DNA of 64,000 nucleotides from Meghimatium bilineatum. Its lineage: Eukaryota > Mollusca > Gastropoda > Stylommatophora > Philomycidae. Position 1 is the stretch's first letter, and every line of letters starts with the position of its first letter. The notes beneath the pieces are model-generated. The model saw nothing but the letters and a program-made list of their open reading frames with translations. It searched no databases and had not been told where the DNA came from. Made by a program: the position numbers and the translations under genes. Below, one piece after another: positions 1 through 22,879 of the stretch. Location of the stretch: positions 33,344,088 to 33,408,087 of the forward strand of contig CM067309.1 in assembly GCA_034231615.1 (NCBI GenBank). Direction: 5' to 3'.

Positions 1-154
1 AACAAATATATATAAAGTACACAAAAAAAAGCCATCTCTCGAGAACTCTTCTACCTCTAATGATGCATGACATAAAGCGAAAATAAAAAGAAAGAAGTTA
101 AAATTTAACTATGCTTATGTATTACAAGGGTGAGAAAATGAAAAAAAATAGCAA

Positions 155-335
155 CAAGGACATGCCCTGCATGTCGTTAAGAGGTGACTAAGACGGTTTG
201 GGAGTTGGTTGCTCCATTACATAGGACAAAGTGGCACAAAAAGACATGCTGAAGTCAGTTGTACAGGCTGAAGGGCACAGATATTGCAGCCAAGCTGTAA
301 AACATGATACAATACATACAGAATGACTGCAGAAG
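155..335 (+). repeat. Retroposon A copy (degraded)
   Basis: The sense strand carries the A landmarks: GCATGTCGTTAAGAGGTGAC, then CATGCTGAAGTC, CAGATATTGCAGCCAAGCTG and a GCAGAAGAA end. The 3' middle part (CTCTGGACTACATCC) is missing. Confidence 0.7.
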
Positions 336-498
336 AATAATATTAAGCTGGTAAGATCTTCATGAAATGCAAAATATATCTGACTAACAACAGCAGTTTC
401 AAGTTATCTTAAATTTGAAACTAATAAGGAAGCACATGCAGTCTTTAGAAGTCAAGAACTGATTCATAAGCGTTCAGTAGAAACTAGATATTTAACCT

Positions 499-681
499 TT
501 AGCACACTGTGTTTACAATTCGTGCAATACATTTAGCCAAAATTGTGTCATGTCTTGATTCCGAAAGTCGAAATCTGTCGCCCAGTACGTTAAACTGAGA
601 GCTAAGTTCTTCAAATAGATTAAATAAAATATACCATGAGGTTTCCATTATGTAAAATATATAATATTCAACAGATTTCAC
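499..681 (-). pseudogene. Possible Harbinger-type transposase fragment
   Basis: A short frame contains ELSSQFNVLGDRFRLSESRH and ILAKCIARIVN. This resembles the helix-turn-helix stretch of PIF/Harbinger nucleases (LA-x-RF-x-x-S-x-S pattern). It lies in a PRPF8 intron and is only a remnant. A chance resemblance is possible. Confidence 0.3.
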
Positions 682-987
682 AGCTTTCGATCAAACAGAA
701 ATACAATAGGCCTAGATCTAGATTGGTCTAAATCTGTCTTTATCACTTTCTCACACATCTCGTATCACACACACACAAACAAAACTTACACCAATATATG
801 CAGAATTTAATTATTTATATGTGAAAATATTATTTAAATATCTCTTACAAAAAAAAGTTATCACGATTTCAAAACAGCCACCAACGATAATGTAACATTT
901 CCAAAAACTAGGGGGATAAATTACGTAATTGTAAACACAGCGTAACTAAGGTTAAACAAAGCATTATTTATCTATAGAAACATTCAC

Positions 988-12416
<11,429 letters not shown>

Positions 12417-13009
12417 GATGGCAATCCAGCTGAACTGTGGTAAGAAAAATTAAGCAGACTTTAAATAAAGAACTTGAAAGTCCATGGCTAAACCTACTCA
12501 GTTCAATGAGGATCCTAAACCTACAGCTGTCACTTGTCATTAATACTTAGTTTAAATTGCATTCTAGATCTCCACATTTCACAGAATTATTTCTCTTGAC
12601 AATGTATTCTTCATTCTTTCATCTTTTTTCTTATCTGCTCCAGTAAAATCCATGTCAGGTTATATCTGTTACTTCAAAAGTGTATTTCCTTGTCATCTTT
12701 ACTTGGAAAACTCCTTATCTCCATCTAAATTGCATTTCGACCAATTCTACAAATCTACATTTGTCTGGTCATCTGGATAATCTCCATGAATGTATATTTT
12801 TGTGTCACAAATTACAGGGATATTAGAATATTGGCACATTTTGGTCCAACGCCATTTGTTAAAAACTACACTTTTCTTTTCCTCTTCAATCAATATTCTA
12901 TAAGACTGTAGTACAACAGCCTGTTACAAGGACCACATTTTGGAGAGGGAGTAGGTTCATGGTAAGATCCAATTCTCTTTTCTGTCATCTCATTTGCACA
13001 AGCTTAGAC

Positions 13010-13210
13010 ACAAGTAAATTCAAGTTGGCAGTAAGAGAATAAATTTAAAATTCTTGAGACTAAAAAGAATTGAACCAGGTCCATTCTAGTGGCTCTGAAT
13101 CGCCTTGCAACTTGAGTAAACGGGTTTTTCCATACTTGAATAACCACATCCCAGTTAAAAGATGCGATTTTGTCAAGACATTCAAACTGTATACTCGTCA
13201 CTGAGAACGG
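13010..13210 (-). repeat. tRNA-like SINE F, copy 1 (left arm of inverted pair)
   Basis: The minus strand carries TGTCTTGACAAAATCGCATC, GTTGCAAGGCGATTCAG and a box-B-like GGTTCAATTC. The plus strand at 13345-13520 matches it. Confidence 0.6.
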
Positions 13211-13344
13211 ACTAATCGAGACAAAGACTTACAACAACAAATATCCTGTACAAGTATTGAAGTATTCTCAGTAACACACATAAACATTTGTATTTGTGCT
13301 ACAAGGGTCTAATAATTGCTCTTCTTTTAAACATAAATAACAGT

Positions 13345-13520
13345 TATCAGTGATTTGAGTATACAGTATGAATGTCTTGACAAAATCACATATTTTAATG
13401 GGGACGTAGTTAGTCAAGTATGGAGAAACCTGTGTATTCGAGTTGCAAGGAAATTTGGTGCCGCTAGAACTGACCTGGTTCAATTCCCTTAGTCTCAAGA
13501 AGCTTAGCCACTGAGACCAT
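13345..13520 (+). repeat. tRNA-like SINE F, copy 2 (right arm)
   Basis: Contains TGTCTTGACAAAATCACATA, GTTGCAAGGAAATTTGGTGC and CTGACCTGGTTCAATTCCC. The inverted partner is 135 bp to the left. Confidence 0.6.
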
Positions 13521-13587
13521 CTTATATGAACATGGCTACCAATTCTGTTGTTTTCTGCATTTACCATAATTTGAAATACTTTCAACA

Positions 13588-13858
13588 CTTTTTTTTATTC
13601 TTCTGCATTCATTCTCAAACTCCTGCAGATTAGCAGATCGTAGTCTGGAGAACTGAATGTGTTGTTATAGTTTAAAGTTTAGCTGTGATATCTAAACCTT
13701 TAGGTTTGACACATCCGACTTCAACATGGTGTCTGGAAAATGTTGATGATCTGGACCAGCCAACCACACCCCAAAACCTTCTTAATCGCATCTTGAGACA
13801 TGAAGGTAAACACAGTATTGCTATTCGCTACTCCTTTTTCAGGTTCTGGCAACACGAG
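13588..13858 (-). repeat. Retroposon A copy, near full length
   Basis: Antisense from CTTCTGCATTCATTCTCAAA through CTGCAGATTAGCAG and GGTTTGACACATCCGACTTC to CAGGTTCTGGCAACAC. Confidence 0.87.
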
Positions 13859-14899
13859 TACATTGTTATGTACCCATCAAATATCCACTCAATATCTGAG
13901 ATGAATCTACTCTTAACAGCTCAATATCATTCTTAAAAACAGTGAATATTTTGACAGTTTGGTTGAATCCTAGTTTAAATCACTGTTGTGCTATAAATAG
14001 CACACTATTGTCACGGAGTTCCGTGTAACACCAATGAAATTAATGGCTGCCATGACGTCACATCCCGACAATCACTGAGTTCAAATCTAGACACAGATGA
14101 ACTTATTATCATCATACTCTGTTTCTTTTCAAATTTATATAATTTTTTTAATTTTTCTATGATTTGTACTGAGCGATCAGTATTTCTGCGCACTATACAC
14201 AGGGCAAGGTGCGCACATACATTAGAAATATTATTTCTAATCCTAACCCTATTCTTTTATTCTAAGTACTTAATCTTACGCCTGCTAAATCACACAACAA
14301 AGGTCAGAATATACCTCGAAAGTAGACCAACGGTCACAGTGGAGAATCAAACTAGGATTCAGCCGACAGTTTTTTAAGTTGACTTAGTGATTCAGATGGT
14401 AAATTAGTGGGTCCAGCCGATAGTGACACACTGTGGAATAAAGTGAAGCAAGTTTGACCATGGGATAGCCTTTAGATTGATGACCAGCTTGCTGTCTGGA
14501 CAAATCTTATAAATAATAGATTGCAGCGTAGTGATGGGACTTCCAGTTCAGTAGTAATAAAAGAAAAAAGGTGGTAGGCCACAAAGAACAGAAGATTATG
14601 AAAGATCACATAACTCGTATGATCAAGAAGATGTGGCACAAGATTGGAAAGAGTTTTGAAAGTCTGTGATGACTGCCACATACTGCTGGATGCATGCTTA
14701 TAATCTGTGTACTGATATGAACTGAATGCCTACCTCTGCTTCTGAATGTTATCGATAAAAGGTTATGTTTTAAAGATTCCCTGGTCAATTAAAATAAAAA
14801 TTGTCCTTTTGCGGTGAAATCTTGCGCCGACTGTGACAATTTAACTGTTATTTACTACAGAAAAATAATCATCTAATAAATACATAGAAATATAATAAT

Positions 14900-15010
14900 G
14901 ACTTACAAAACAAAAACTTGCAAAGGATTTGATTTATTTACTTTCAGCAAAACGGCAGGAACAGGTTAGCATGGGAAATACAAACATGGCGACCCAATGC
15001 CCAATCGATA
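14900..15010 (-). promoter_or_regulatory. Possible PRPF8 promoter / non-coding first exon region
   Basis: PRPF8 needs an upstream non-coding exon. On the minus strand here a GC-rich stretch ends in a plausible donor (GTAAAT near 14945). The plus strand carries ACATGGCGAC, similar to the YY1 site common near animal core promoters. This is inference from position and motif only. Confidence 0.22.
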
Positions 15011-15479
15011 ATTATCTTGTGTTGCAGTTAGATATCTTTTAGATAACGACGATTATTAATTATTTCACAAAAAAAAACTAAAAGTAAATAAGAAGGGACA
15101 TCTTAATCTTACCTAATACGATGCCTTCAGGACAATAAATAAAGTTACCAAACTATAACAATTAACTAACTACAATGTCGTTTACAATTCGTTAGCCTTC
15201 ATAATATTAAAAAATGACTTCGTAATAGAAAAATATCGCATTGGTCTTACAGCACAACGAAACAAATACTAAAACAATAACACCTGTATGTTACCAGAGC
15301 ACGAAAAGAAATTAGATAATTATATATATATATTCATTATTACATGTTTGTCAAACAGTCCCTTATGTAAGCTGAGATGTGTGTAGTGTATGGCCCATGG
15401 GTCATCAAGGAAGAATTTTGAGCACAACATGTTTTTGTAACTTAACAAGTAATTTACAATTACAGAATATATAGACACA

Positions 15480-15848
15480 CAAATGGTTTGGTTGCGTCTG
15501 TGGGTCTCACCAATGGCCCACTAGACATACCACCCATGCAACAGACAACCTTAGTGCATGACAAGCCGTTATATTGAGGTTATCTTCTTAGAGAAGCTTC
15601 ATGGCACGTCATATATACAATTATGTTTTTATTTTGTTGTTGAAATGTGTTTCATGTTTACCTGAATATATATATGTATTTGTCTGTGGTTGAGAGGGGG
15701 CCAGAGATGCACTGTGCAGCACTGGGGAGGAGGAAACTGACAGCACTGTTTTTTTCTATGGCTGAAACCCATCATAGAGGCACAGTAACTCAGGACGTGA
15801 CAATCCTTTTGACTTGAACATTTGGTTGCATGCCTGGAATAATAGAGA
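15480..15848 (+). repeat. Repeat X, left part (interrupted copy)
   Basis: Matches the reverse complement of 59090-58725: GTGGGTCTCACCAATGGCCC, GAAGCTTCATGGCACGTCAT, GCACTGTGCAGCACTGGGGA, CTTGAACATTTGGTTGCATG. At 15848 it is broken by a LINE insertion and resumes at 16918. Confidence 0.82.
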
Positions 15849-16908
15849 TGTCTATGATGCCTTTGCGGTCACTACGAGTAGTATGACCATGGAGACTATG
15901 TCGGTGATCAGGGCATTTGAGTGGCTACGCACACAGAAGGTAACGCAGGTCTGCATCTTGAGTGACTCTATGAGTTAGTTAGTTAGTTAGTCGTCGGATC
16001 ATCATCACTGCAAACTGGACACATCCATAGTTGCTCCGATCTCTCCTTGAGTGTATCCGCCATCACACTTCTGCTGACAGTACCGGTCCTATGCTGGTTG
16101 ACCATCATTCTTCTGCGCCCTCCAAAATGTTCACCTCTAGCAACACCGCATCTCAATCCCTGATCTTTAATCCTAGCCATTGAAAAGGAATCATCATCCA
16201 CATTCGTCTCACTCTCGCGTGTTATATCTCTTAAGGAGTTCAAAACGTCAGCGCGATCCATTGCCCCATCGCCCTTTGCCACAATCGCACACGATGCCAG
16301 TTGATCCGCTCTTTCATTGCCTCGAACGCCCACATGTCCCGGCACGAAAATAAATGTAACCGCCTTCAAGCTCGCATTTCTCAAGGCCTCAATCCACTGT
16401 TCGCGAACGAGACCCACTTGTACCTTCTTAATCATACTCATAGAGTCACTCAAGACTCTATGAGTATGATTAAGAAGGTACAGGTGGGTCTCGTTCGCGG
16501 CCTTGAGAAAGGCGAGCCTGAAAGTGGTTACATTTATTTTCGTGCCGGGACATGTGGGCGTTCGAGGCAATGAAAGAGCGGATCAACTATCATCATGCGC
16601 GATTGTGGTACGGGGCGAAGGGGCAATGGATCGCGCTCACGTTTTGAATCCTTTAAGAGATATAACACGCGAGAGTGAGACTAATGTGGATGATGATTCC
16701 TTTTCAATGGCTAGGATTAAAGATCAGGGATTGAAATGCGGTGTTGCTAGGAGTGAACATTTTGGAGGGCGCAGAAGAATGATGGTCAACCATCATAGGA
16801 CCGGTACTGTCAGCAGAAGTGTAATGGCGGATACACTCAAGGAGAGATCGGAGCAACTATGGACGTGTCCAGTTTGCAGTGATGATGATCCGACGACTAA
16901 CTAACTAG
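15849..16908 (+). mobile_element. LINE tail with RNase H domain, inserted in repeat X
   Basis: The frame VYDAFAVTTSSMTMETMSVI, TQVCILSDSMS, then (after the nested insertion) VTFIFVPGHVGVRGNERADQ is a LINE RNase H. The acidic residues Glu (METMS), Asp (LSDS) and Asp (ERADQ) are visible. The C-terminus is LWTCPVCSDDDPTTN and the tail is CTAA repeats. The 9-bp duplication TAATAGAGA (15840-15848 and 16909-16917) marks the ends. It is 5'-truncated, split by 15975-16453, and shows a 14-bp deletion after the split. Confidence 0.88.
15975..16453 (-). mobile_element. Second copy of the same LINE tail, inverted, nested in the first
   Basis: The minus strand has a 195-codon open frame including FIFVPGHVGVRGNERADQLA and ending LWMCPVCSDDDPTTN, then a tail of four TTAG units (15975-15990, plus strand). 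GACTCTATGAG occurs at 15964-15974 and 16454-16464 and looks like a target-site duplication. It is about 97% identical by eye to the plus-strand arm and less damaged. Confidence 0.87.
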
Positions 16909-16917
16909 TAATAGAGA

Positions 16918-17165
16918 AGTTCGGCATAACCAGTAGTCAATTGGTGGCGAGGAATGAGCACAGTGAACCCTATCTCGGCTACAGTGGCTAGGAGCAGTGC
17001 GTAGGTTGAATCCTACCATCCTGGAGGTATGATAGTTATTCTCTGGCTCTGTCCCGGGGTGGGCCGAAAATCCACAGACTTCCTAGCAATATAATGTCAC
17101 TTAATGGCATTAGATCAAAGGGTATGAGCCCATGGACCGCTGGATCAGCAACTAACCAAGAAATG
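16918..17165 (+). repeat. Repeat X, right part, with its 3' end
   Basis: Continues the interrupted X copy: AGTTCGGCATAACCAGTAGT, CCCGGGGTGGGCCGAAAATC, and the diagnostic end GAGCCCATGGACCGCTGGAT followed by CAGCAACTAACCAA. It matches the reverse complement of 58700-58445. Confidence 0.85.
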
Positions 17166-17330
17166 GTTCGGCCACCTAATCAGAATGGAACCAAATCGTA
17201 TTCCATCGATAGCCTTCAATAAAGGATCATCTGAAATGATAAACAGGGGAAGACCCAGACGAAGATGGATAGATGAGATCAGAGAAACACCATGAATTCA
17301 AGGTGATTGAGCCCTTCGACAATTGGTACT
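17166..17330 (+). mobile_element. LINE C-terminal fragment
   Basis: The frame KKWFGHLIRMEPNRIPSIAF, then NRGRPRRRWIDEIRET, is the typical LINE C-terminus. It starts right after the end of repeat X. Confidence 0.75.
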
Positions 17331-18275
17331 TTTTCTTCTTCTGCAAATGATGGGTTATCTATCATAGGCTATGGCCTAGGCCTACTAATACATACACAAG
17401 TCAATAGATTGCGAAAAGTCCAAAATAAGGCAATGAGAGCGGTACTGTGGTGTACTAGTGATACACCCATCTCTGCTATGTCATTTCTGCTTGATCTCTC
17501 CAGAATTAGAGTACGACATCAGGTAGCACAAGTTAGGTCGTACCTTATAGTGAAAGAATACAACCATCAACATCTAGATGAGTCAAAGGAAAGGGGCCAC
17601 TGCAGAAGGAGTTATACCGTACAGCCAACCTCCTTGTGTCATGATTCCGGGGCACTGATCAACCAAAAGAAGGCTGCAGTGGCATAGTTCTTTCTTAACA
17701 ATCACATCCTAAAGTATGCGACACCGACGGTGGAGAAGAGAGGGTACAATGTAATCAGGACCTCATCCTTGCAATAGCTGGGCGTGCGATTTGATCGTAG
17801 TCTGTACTTTCAGGAACACATTGATCTTGTTATTGCAAAGGCCAGCAAATGTTTTCAGTTCCGAGAGTGAGAGAAGCGGCTAATAATAAACAATTTATGG
17901 AGATAAAGCCGTGAGGCAACCGTGATGATCTCCTACTGACGACTGAATTCATGAAGGCGGCCCGTCTTCTTGTATAGATTTATGAGAGTAGGAAACTGAT
18001 CGCAGAAGAAGAAGAAGATACTAAACAATCACAGCATGTAATCGTATTAGATTCTCTTGCCCTCACTGTCCACTGTCACAGAACCATAACGTACTATAGG
18101 ATGCCGGCTGTGCACTTATCTCTATGAAACTGTTGACCACCACCTTTTTGAATGTCCAGCGCTGAATGACATCAAGAAAAATGCTGCTCTTTCCAATGCC
18201 AGATAAATGGAACACATTATATGGAACAAAACAGCAGCTTATAAATACATGCATATATCACACAATGACGTTGAG
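17331..18275 (+). mobile_element. Degraded LINE, post-RT to RNase H C-terminus
   Basis: Frames in order: VNRLRKVQNKAMRAVLWCTS (post-RT), LGVRFDRSLYFQEHIDLVI out of frame, then a Cys/His-like end matching 24185-24300 (TGTGCACTTATCTCTATGAA). Many stops and shifts. It runs into the X-type end repeats at 18275. Confidence 0.65.
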
Positions 18276-18428
18276 TAAAGGTACACGAGCCCATAGACCG
18301 CTGAATCAGCAACAATGTCTATCACGTTGGGTCAAGGTGCATGAGCCCATAGACCGCTCAATCAGCAACAATGTCTATCACGTTGGGTCAAGGTGCATGA
18401 GCCCATAGACCGCTGAATCAGCAACAAT
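18275..18428 (+). repeat. 55-56-bp tandem repeat of the X 3' end, 3 copies
   Basis: GAGCCCATAGACCGCTGAAT recurs with starts at about 18288, 18343 and 18399, separated by ACAATGTCTATCACGTTGGG. It is an amplified version of the X 3' end. Confidence 0.87.
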
Positions 18429-18545
18429 GTTTATCACAATCTAGTGCTTGAAGAGCGGACATAGAGTCTGTAAAAATCACAATGTTTTGGACTTTTGATG
18501 GAATGACGTCAAATATAGTTTTCAGGTGTAAGTATTTGTTAAGTT

Positions 18546-18762
18546 AAGGAGCCGCGTAGCGCAGTGGTTAGCGCAATGGCTTCGCATATGAGTGGTCCTA
18601 GGTTCATCCACAGTGGAGGCGGAAATATTTTTCGGGTTTGCAACGGCTCCCGGGTCGACCCAGCCGTAAATGGGTACCAGATTAATCCGGGAAGTAAAGA
18701 CTGCGAGGGAGAGGAGATGGCTACCGCCCTCATTTGCAGAGCCTCTGAAATGTGAGACTGCT
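18546..18762 (+). repeat. tRNA-derived SINE D
   Basis: The head GCCGCGTAGCGCAGTGGTTA, then GCGCAATGGCTTCGCAT and GGTTCATCC, is a tRNA-like pol III promoter. The body has GAGATGGCTACCGCCCTCAT. The acceptor stem does not close, so it is not a tRNA gene. Confidence 0.8.
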
Positions 18763-18894
18763 AACATCTCTACGGAATTAATAAATGCTATGGGTTACTT
18801 TTCCTTCAAAACAAAAGTCATGTGTTTTGTTTTTGTGAAAACTAATTTTTATTGAAGGGGTTGAAAAACGTGTGAAATGTATTAATATGTACAA

Positions 18895-19088
18895 ATATAT
18901 GAATAAATCATCACAATAAAAATATTTCGATCTAGACATGTATAATCTCATTAAAATGAACAACTCTCATTTATCTCCAGTGATTTTATGTAACTGTTCT
19001 CCGTCCTACTATTTATAAAAAGCGTATTCTGAAAGCAATATACGCGACATTATTTCATTATTGTTGACATGGTTAACACATTTATGAT
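18895..19088. repeat. Dispersed repeat Y, copy 1
   Basis: Aligns with 33240-33430: AATGAACAACTCT, TATGTAACTGTTC, CTATTTATAAAAA and GAAAGCAATATACGCGACAT. Confidence 0.7.
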
Positions 19089-19129
19089 ACACATATAAAG
19101 GGGTCACCAGGCTGCTGGGGTCACCAGGC

Positions 19130-19590
<461 letters not shown>

Positions 19591-19671
19591 AAAGGGGTAC
19601 CAAGTAAGTCTCTCTCTCACTCTCTCTCTCTATATATATATATATAGGGTTCTTTGCTACCTCTAATATGT

Positions 19672-20062
19672 TATGGTAGTGTGTCCTGATATAACCTAGT
19701 TGGACTTCGTCCGCTGGTTGAAAGAGCATGCCTCTCCAAAAGAGAGGCAAACTCATTAACTACCAACTACCGTGTGTCTATATGAGAACCTCAAGCACTG
19801 CAGCTCTCTCAAGCACTGCAGCATCGATCCTAGCTCCTGGGAGACTACAGCACTTGGTCGCCCAGCCTGGAACACCCATATCACTGCTGGCATCAGGAAA
19901 TTTGAAAAAGAAAGAACAATTCGGGCAATCCACAAGCGCAAGAAGTGGAAGGACAAATCAGAAAATTTTCCTACCCCGAACCTTCAGCACTCCTGCATGC
20001 ACTGCAATAGAACTTTCCGTGCACGAATCGGACATCTACGAACTCACAAACCAAATTAGTTA
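19672..20062 (+). mobile_element. LINE 3' end with C2H2-finger C-terminus
   Basis: The frame LKHCSIDPSSWETTALGRPA, then a basic linker and SCMHCNRTFRARIGHLRTH, matches the finger-tailed LINE at 4665 and 21960. The finger has lost residues in its helix (RARIGHLRTH against RARIGLxSHLxTH). Confidence 0.82.
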
Positions 20063-20079
20063 ATTACCAACATTGTCAT

Positions 20080-20462
20080 CTTACTGTGTATGTTCCTAAC
20101 TCTAGGAGTTAGTATAACTACACATGAAAGAAGTTTTTCCAAACTCAAATTAATCAAAAACTATCTCAGGTCAACTATGAGCAACTTGTGATTAAAGAAC
20201 CTCCCCATTATGTCAATCAAACATGAGCGGGTCAATGATGTGACACCGTCATTAATGACTTCGCTAGTCAAAAAGCTCGTAAAGTGGATTTGTAATTTTA
20301 AAATTTATTTCTATCTTTGTTAAATGTGGATAAAATCGATAATAATAATAAAACTTGTTAAATTTTACTCTGAAATTTTTTTAAATCAATTTTGGGCGGG
20401 GGGGGGGGGGGGGATAAAAATATTCACCGCAACGGGCTGCAATTACCCTAGGTACGCCGCTG
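20080..20462 (+). mobile_element. hAT transposon 3' end with terminal repeat
   Basis: The frame ERSFSKLKLIKNYLRSTMSN, one stop, then LPIMSIKHERVND is the conserved hAT dimerisation C-terminus. The end CCCTAGGTACGCCGCTG (20446-20462), read in reverse, is a typical hAT terminal repeat beginning CAGCGGCGTA. A run of about 18 G (20396-20413) precedes it. The 5' part is missing; a LINE abuts it. Confidence 0.8.
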
Positions 20463-20464
20463 CC

Positions 20465-21130
20465 TTACTCACCCGCATCGTTGAAGATATAATCGTTGGA
20501 GGACTCTGCGTCCAATGTGGTACCCTTACGACCCTGAAGGGTTGCGGGATTATAGGCTATGATTCTCCTCTCAATTTCTACTGTAAATGTCCAACTCTCG
20601 TACCCATACATATAGAAAATGTATTTTAAAAGATATATAGGTCTATAATGGTGCATATGGTATGCATGGCCTATTCTTCTTCTGCTGTGTTCATTCTCTT
20701 ATAACCACAGTGAATAAATCTTGTGAATTCCGCCGGCGAGAGCGCAGTACGTTGTGCCATATGTTCCACGGTTGAACTGTGTTATTTACACCTCGGTTGG
20801 CTCACTTTGTGGTCTAGACATCCGAGGCCCAGCACATCCGTTTTCGTCCTACCTTTAATTCGGGTAGTAGGCTTCCCTAGTCCGTGACAGCCTGCCTATC
20901 TGTCGACAGTCACGTGGGTGCGTAGTGACTCTTCACCAAGAATTTTGTCGTTCACGTATATCTCGCGCGAGGTGTTCTGCCGTCTGTGGTACACATGTCA
21001 TAGCATGGTATCCAGGTTTATTGTCACTCCTGTACTTATTCTGCTCTCCCGTATGGTATTTAATCTTGACATTGCAGTCGTGGTTATTTCAAGTCTAATT
21101 TTCGAACGTTGGCAGCAACAAATCTCCATC
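20465..21130 (-). mobile_element. Degraded LINE, post-RT region
   Basis: Minus-strand frames contain YGYESWTFTVEIERRIIAYN (20640-20540) and IRLEITTTAMSRLNTIR near 21100, both post-RT LINE motifs. Heavily decayed. Confidence 0.55.
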
Positions 21131-21215
21131 TTCTATCTCTTTCATACTGTTGCCATCTCTTTCACGGGGTTTCTATCCCTGTCACAGGGTTTCCATCTCT
21201 TTCACAGGGTTGCTA
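21125..21215. repeat. Short CT-rich tandem repeat (about 22 bp, 4 units)
   Basis: Repeats of CTCTTTCACAGGGTTTCCAT with variation. Confidence 0.6.
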
Positions 21216-21239
21216 TTTTATTAAATATCTGGTTGTAAT

Positions 21240-21960
21240 TAAGTTGAATTTGACCGGCTGAATGGTGCAAATATATCAACGAGGCTACAGACCACGACAC
21301 AATGCATTCCGTTCTCTAGACTACATTCTACCAATCAATTTTGAAAACGAACTCAAAAAACAAAATATTTGGCAATTTTTTGCCTATTTTGAAAGCATAT
21401 CTACTTCCACATATAACCTTGTTTAAATTTATCTAAAAATGACTTACGTAAAACACATGCTTTTAGAATGTTCCACTTAGACACGATGGACTATCAATAA
21501 AACAACGTTGTTATGATGTGTAAACAAGACAACCTACAAATTACAATACACAAAACATTTTCAACATTTCAATCAAAAGGCTGATATTGTTTTCTTCTTT
21601 ATACTTCATAACCCCCTAGTTTTAGTGATAGTCCGTCGTGTCTAAGTGGAACGTTCTAAAAACCTGTGTTTTACATAAGTAAAACCTGTGTTTGTTGTTA
21701 CCTTTCACGCAGTATTACCTTATATTGATCGTCCTAAAAATGTATGGAAGCTCTGTTACAACAGTAAAATACCTGATTTAGTGAAAAATGAGAACAGATG
21801 TAATTATAGTGAATAAGTAAATATGTATTATAAATATCTGTTGTTGTTCCTCCTTCGCAAGCGAAGATGAGCATGGTATGAAAAACAAATGTGATAAACA
21901 AGTAGAAAAATAAAATATTTGTGATTGTCTAATTTGGTTTGCGCAAAATCATAGATTCGT
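21240..21960. other. Intergenic, little recognised
   Basis: A possible decayed A tail lies at 21300-21370 (CATTCCGTTCTCTAGACTAC). The sequence around TAGTGATAGTCCGTCGTGTC (21620) recurs, diverged, near 57645. Otherwise nothing. Confidence 0.4.
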
Positions 21961-22480
21961 AGATGCCAGATGAGTCTGATTCGTGCCAGGAAAATTCTAT
22001 TGCAGTGCATGCAGAAGTGTAGAGGGTTTGGAGTAGGAGAGTTTTCGGATTTGTTCTTCCGTTTCCGTCACTTGTAATGTGCCAGCAGTGTTATTTCTTT
22101 TTTTCAAATTCAGTGATCTGGGTGCACCAAGCTGAGAGATCAAGGTCGGCTGTAGTCTCCCAGGAGCTAGGATCGATGCTGCAGTGCTTGAGAGAGTTTT
22201 TTAGGTGATCATTGACGCGCTTTTTCTGCCCGCCGCTTGAACATTTACCATCGTACAGCTCCCCATAGAATAATCTCTTTAGAAGACGCTTGTCTGGTAT
22301 CCGGACGATATGGCCAGTCCAGCGGAGTTGGGACATAATCAGTAGGGAATGGATGCTTTGCATACAGGACTTTTAAAGGATTTCCGTGTCTGGTACATGA
22401 TCCTGCCAACGTACTCCCATGAGGTTTCTGAGGCACCGAAGGTGAAAAGAGCTAAGCTGTCGAGTGTTTTTCGCATAGAC
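21955..22480 (-). mobile_element. LINE C-terminus with remnant C2H2 finger
   Basis: Minus-strand frames read LRWTGHIVRIPDKRLLKRLF, YGELYDGKCSSGGQKKRVND, SIDPSSWETT and finally MHCNRIFLARIRLIWHLR. This is the same family as 4665 and 19672 but longer. The sequence to 22790 may be more of it. Confidence 0.83.
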
Positions 22481-22879
22481 AGTCCAGGATGACGCAAAAT
22501 ATCTACTACTACTGATTTCCTTTTCTTTCGTTCGCTAATAATGTCTATATCTGCAGTGTTGTTTCTTGTATAAATTGGACAGTGTTTTCCATTTCTGTGC
22601 GATAATGCATGCCATTCTGATTGTTGCGGTGCGCCTTCTGACCAAATGTCGCTGACTTCAGCACCTTTACTTGCTAGGCAAGACTGTGGTCCTGCCCGAA
22701 TGTGGGAGGGCCCGGCCAGTCTTAGTTTCCAGCCTCTGCTGGCTGGACTAAGCCCCATCTCCACGCCAAGGAGCTGGCCTCGATGGGGACTACTACTGAT
22801 AAAAAGATTATAAAAACAATTATAATAAAATAGATAAGACGAAAACGGTGCCTATGTAGTGTAAATCCACTCCTTATCA

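Larger units (their letters stand above)
12435..14900. other. Upstream of the PRPF8 coding start; repeats only
   Basis: Holds the inverted SINE F pair and one A copy, listed separately. No coding exon was seen; a non-coding PRPF8 exon must lie here or further right. A possible LINE C-terminus remnant is at 14480-14700 (GGTAGGCCACAAAGAAC), too degraded to call. Confidence 0.5.

Noticed and set aside
18546-18620. Possible tRNA gene
   Set aside because: Boxes A and B are present but the acceptor and T stems do not pair; a SINE body follows.
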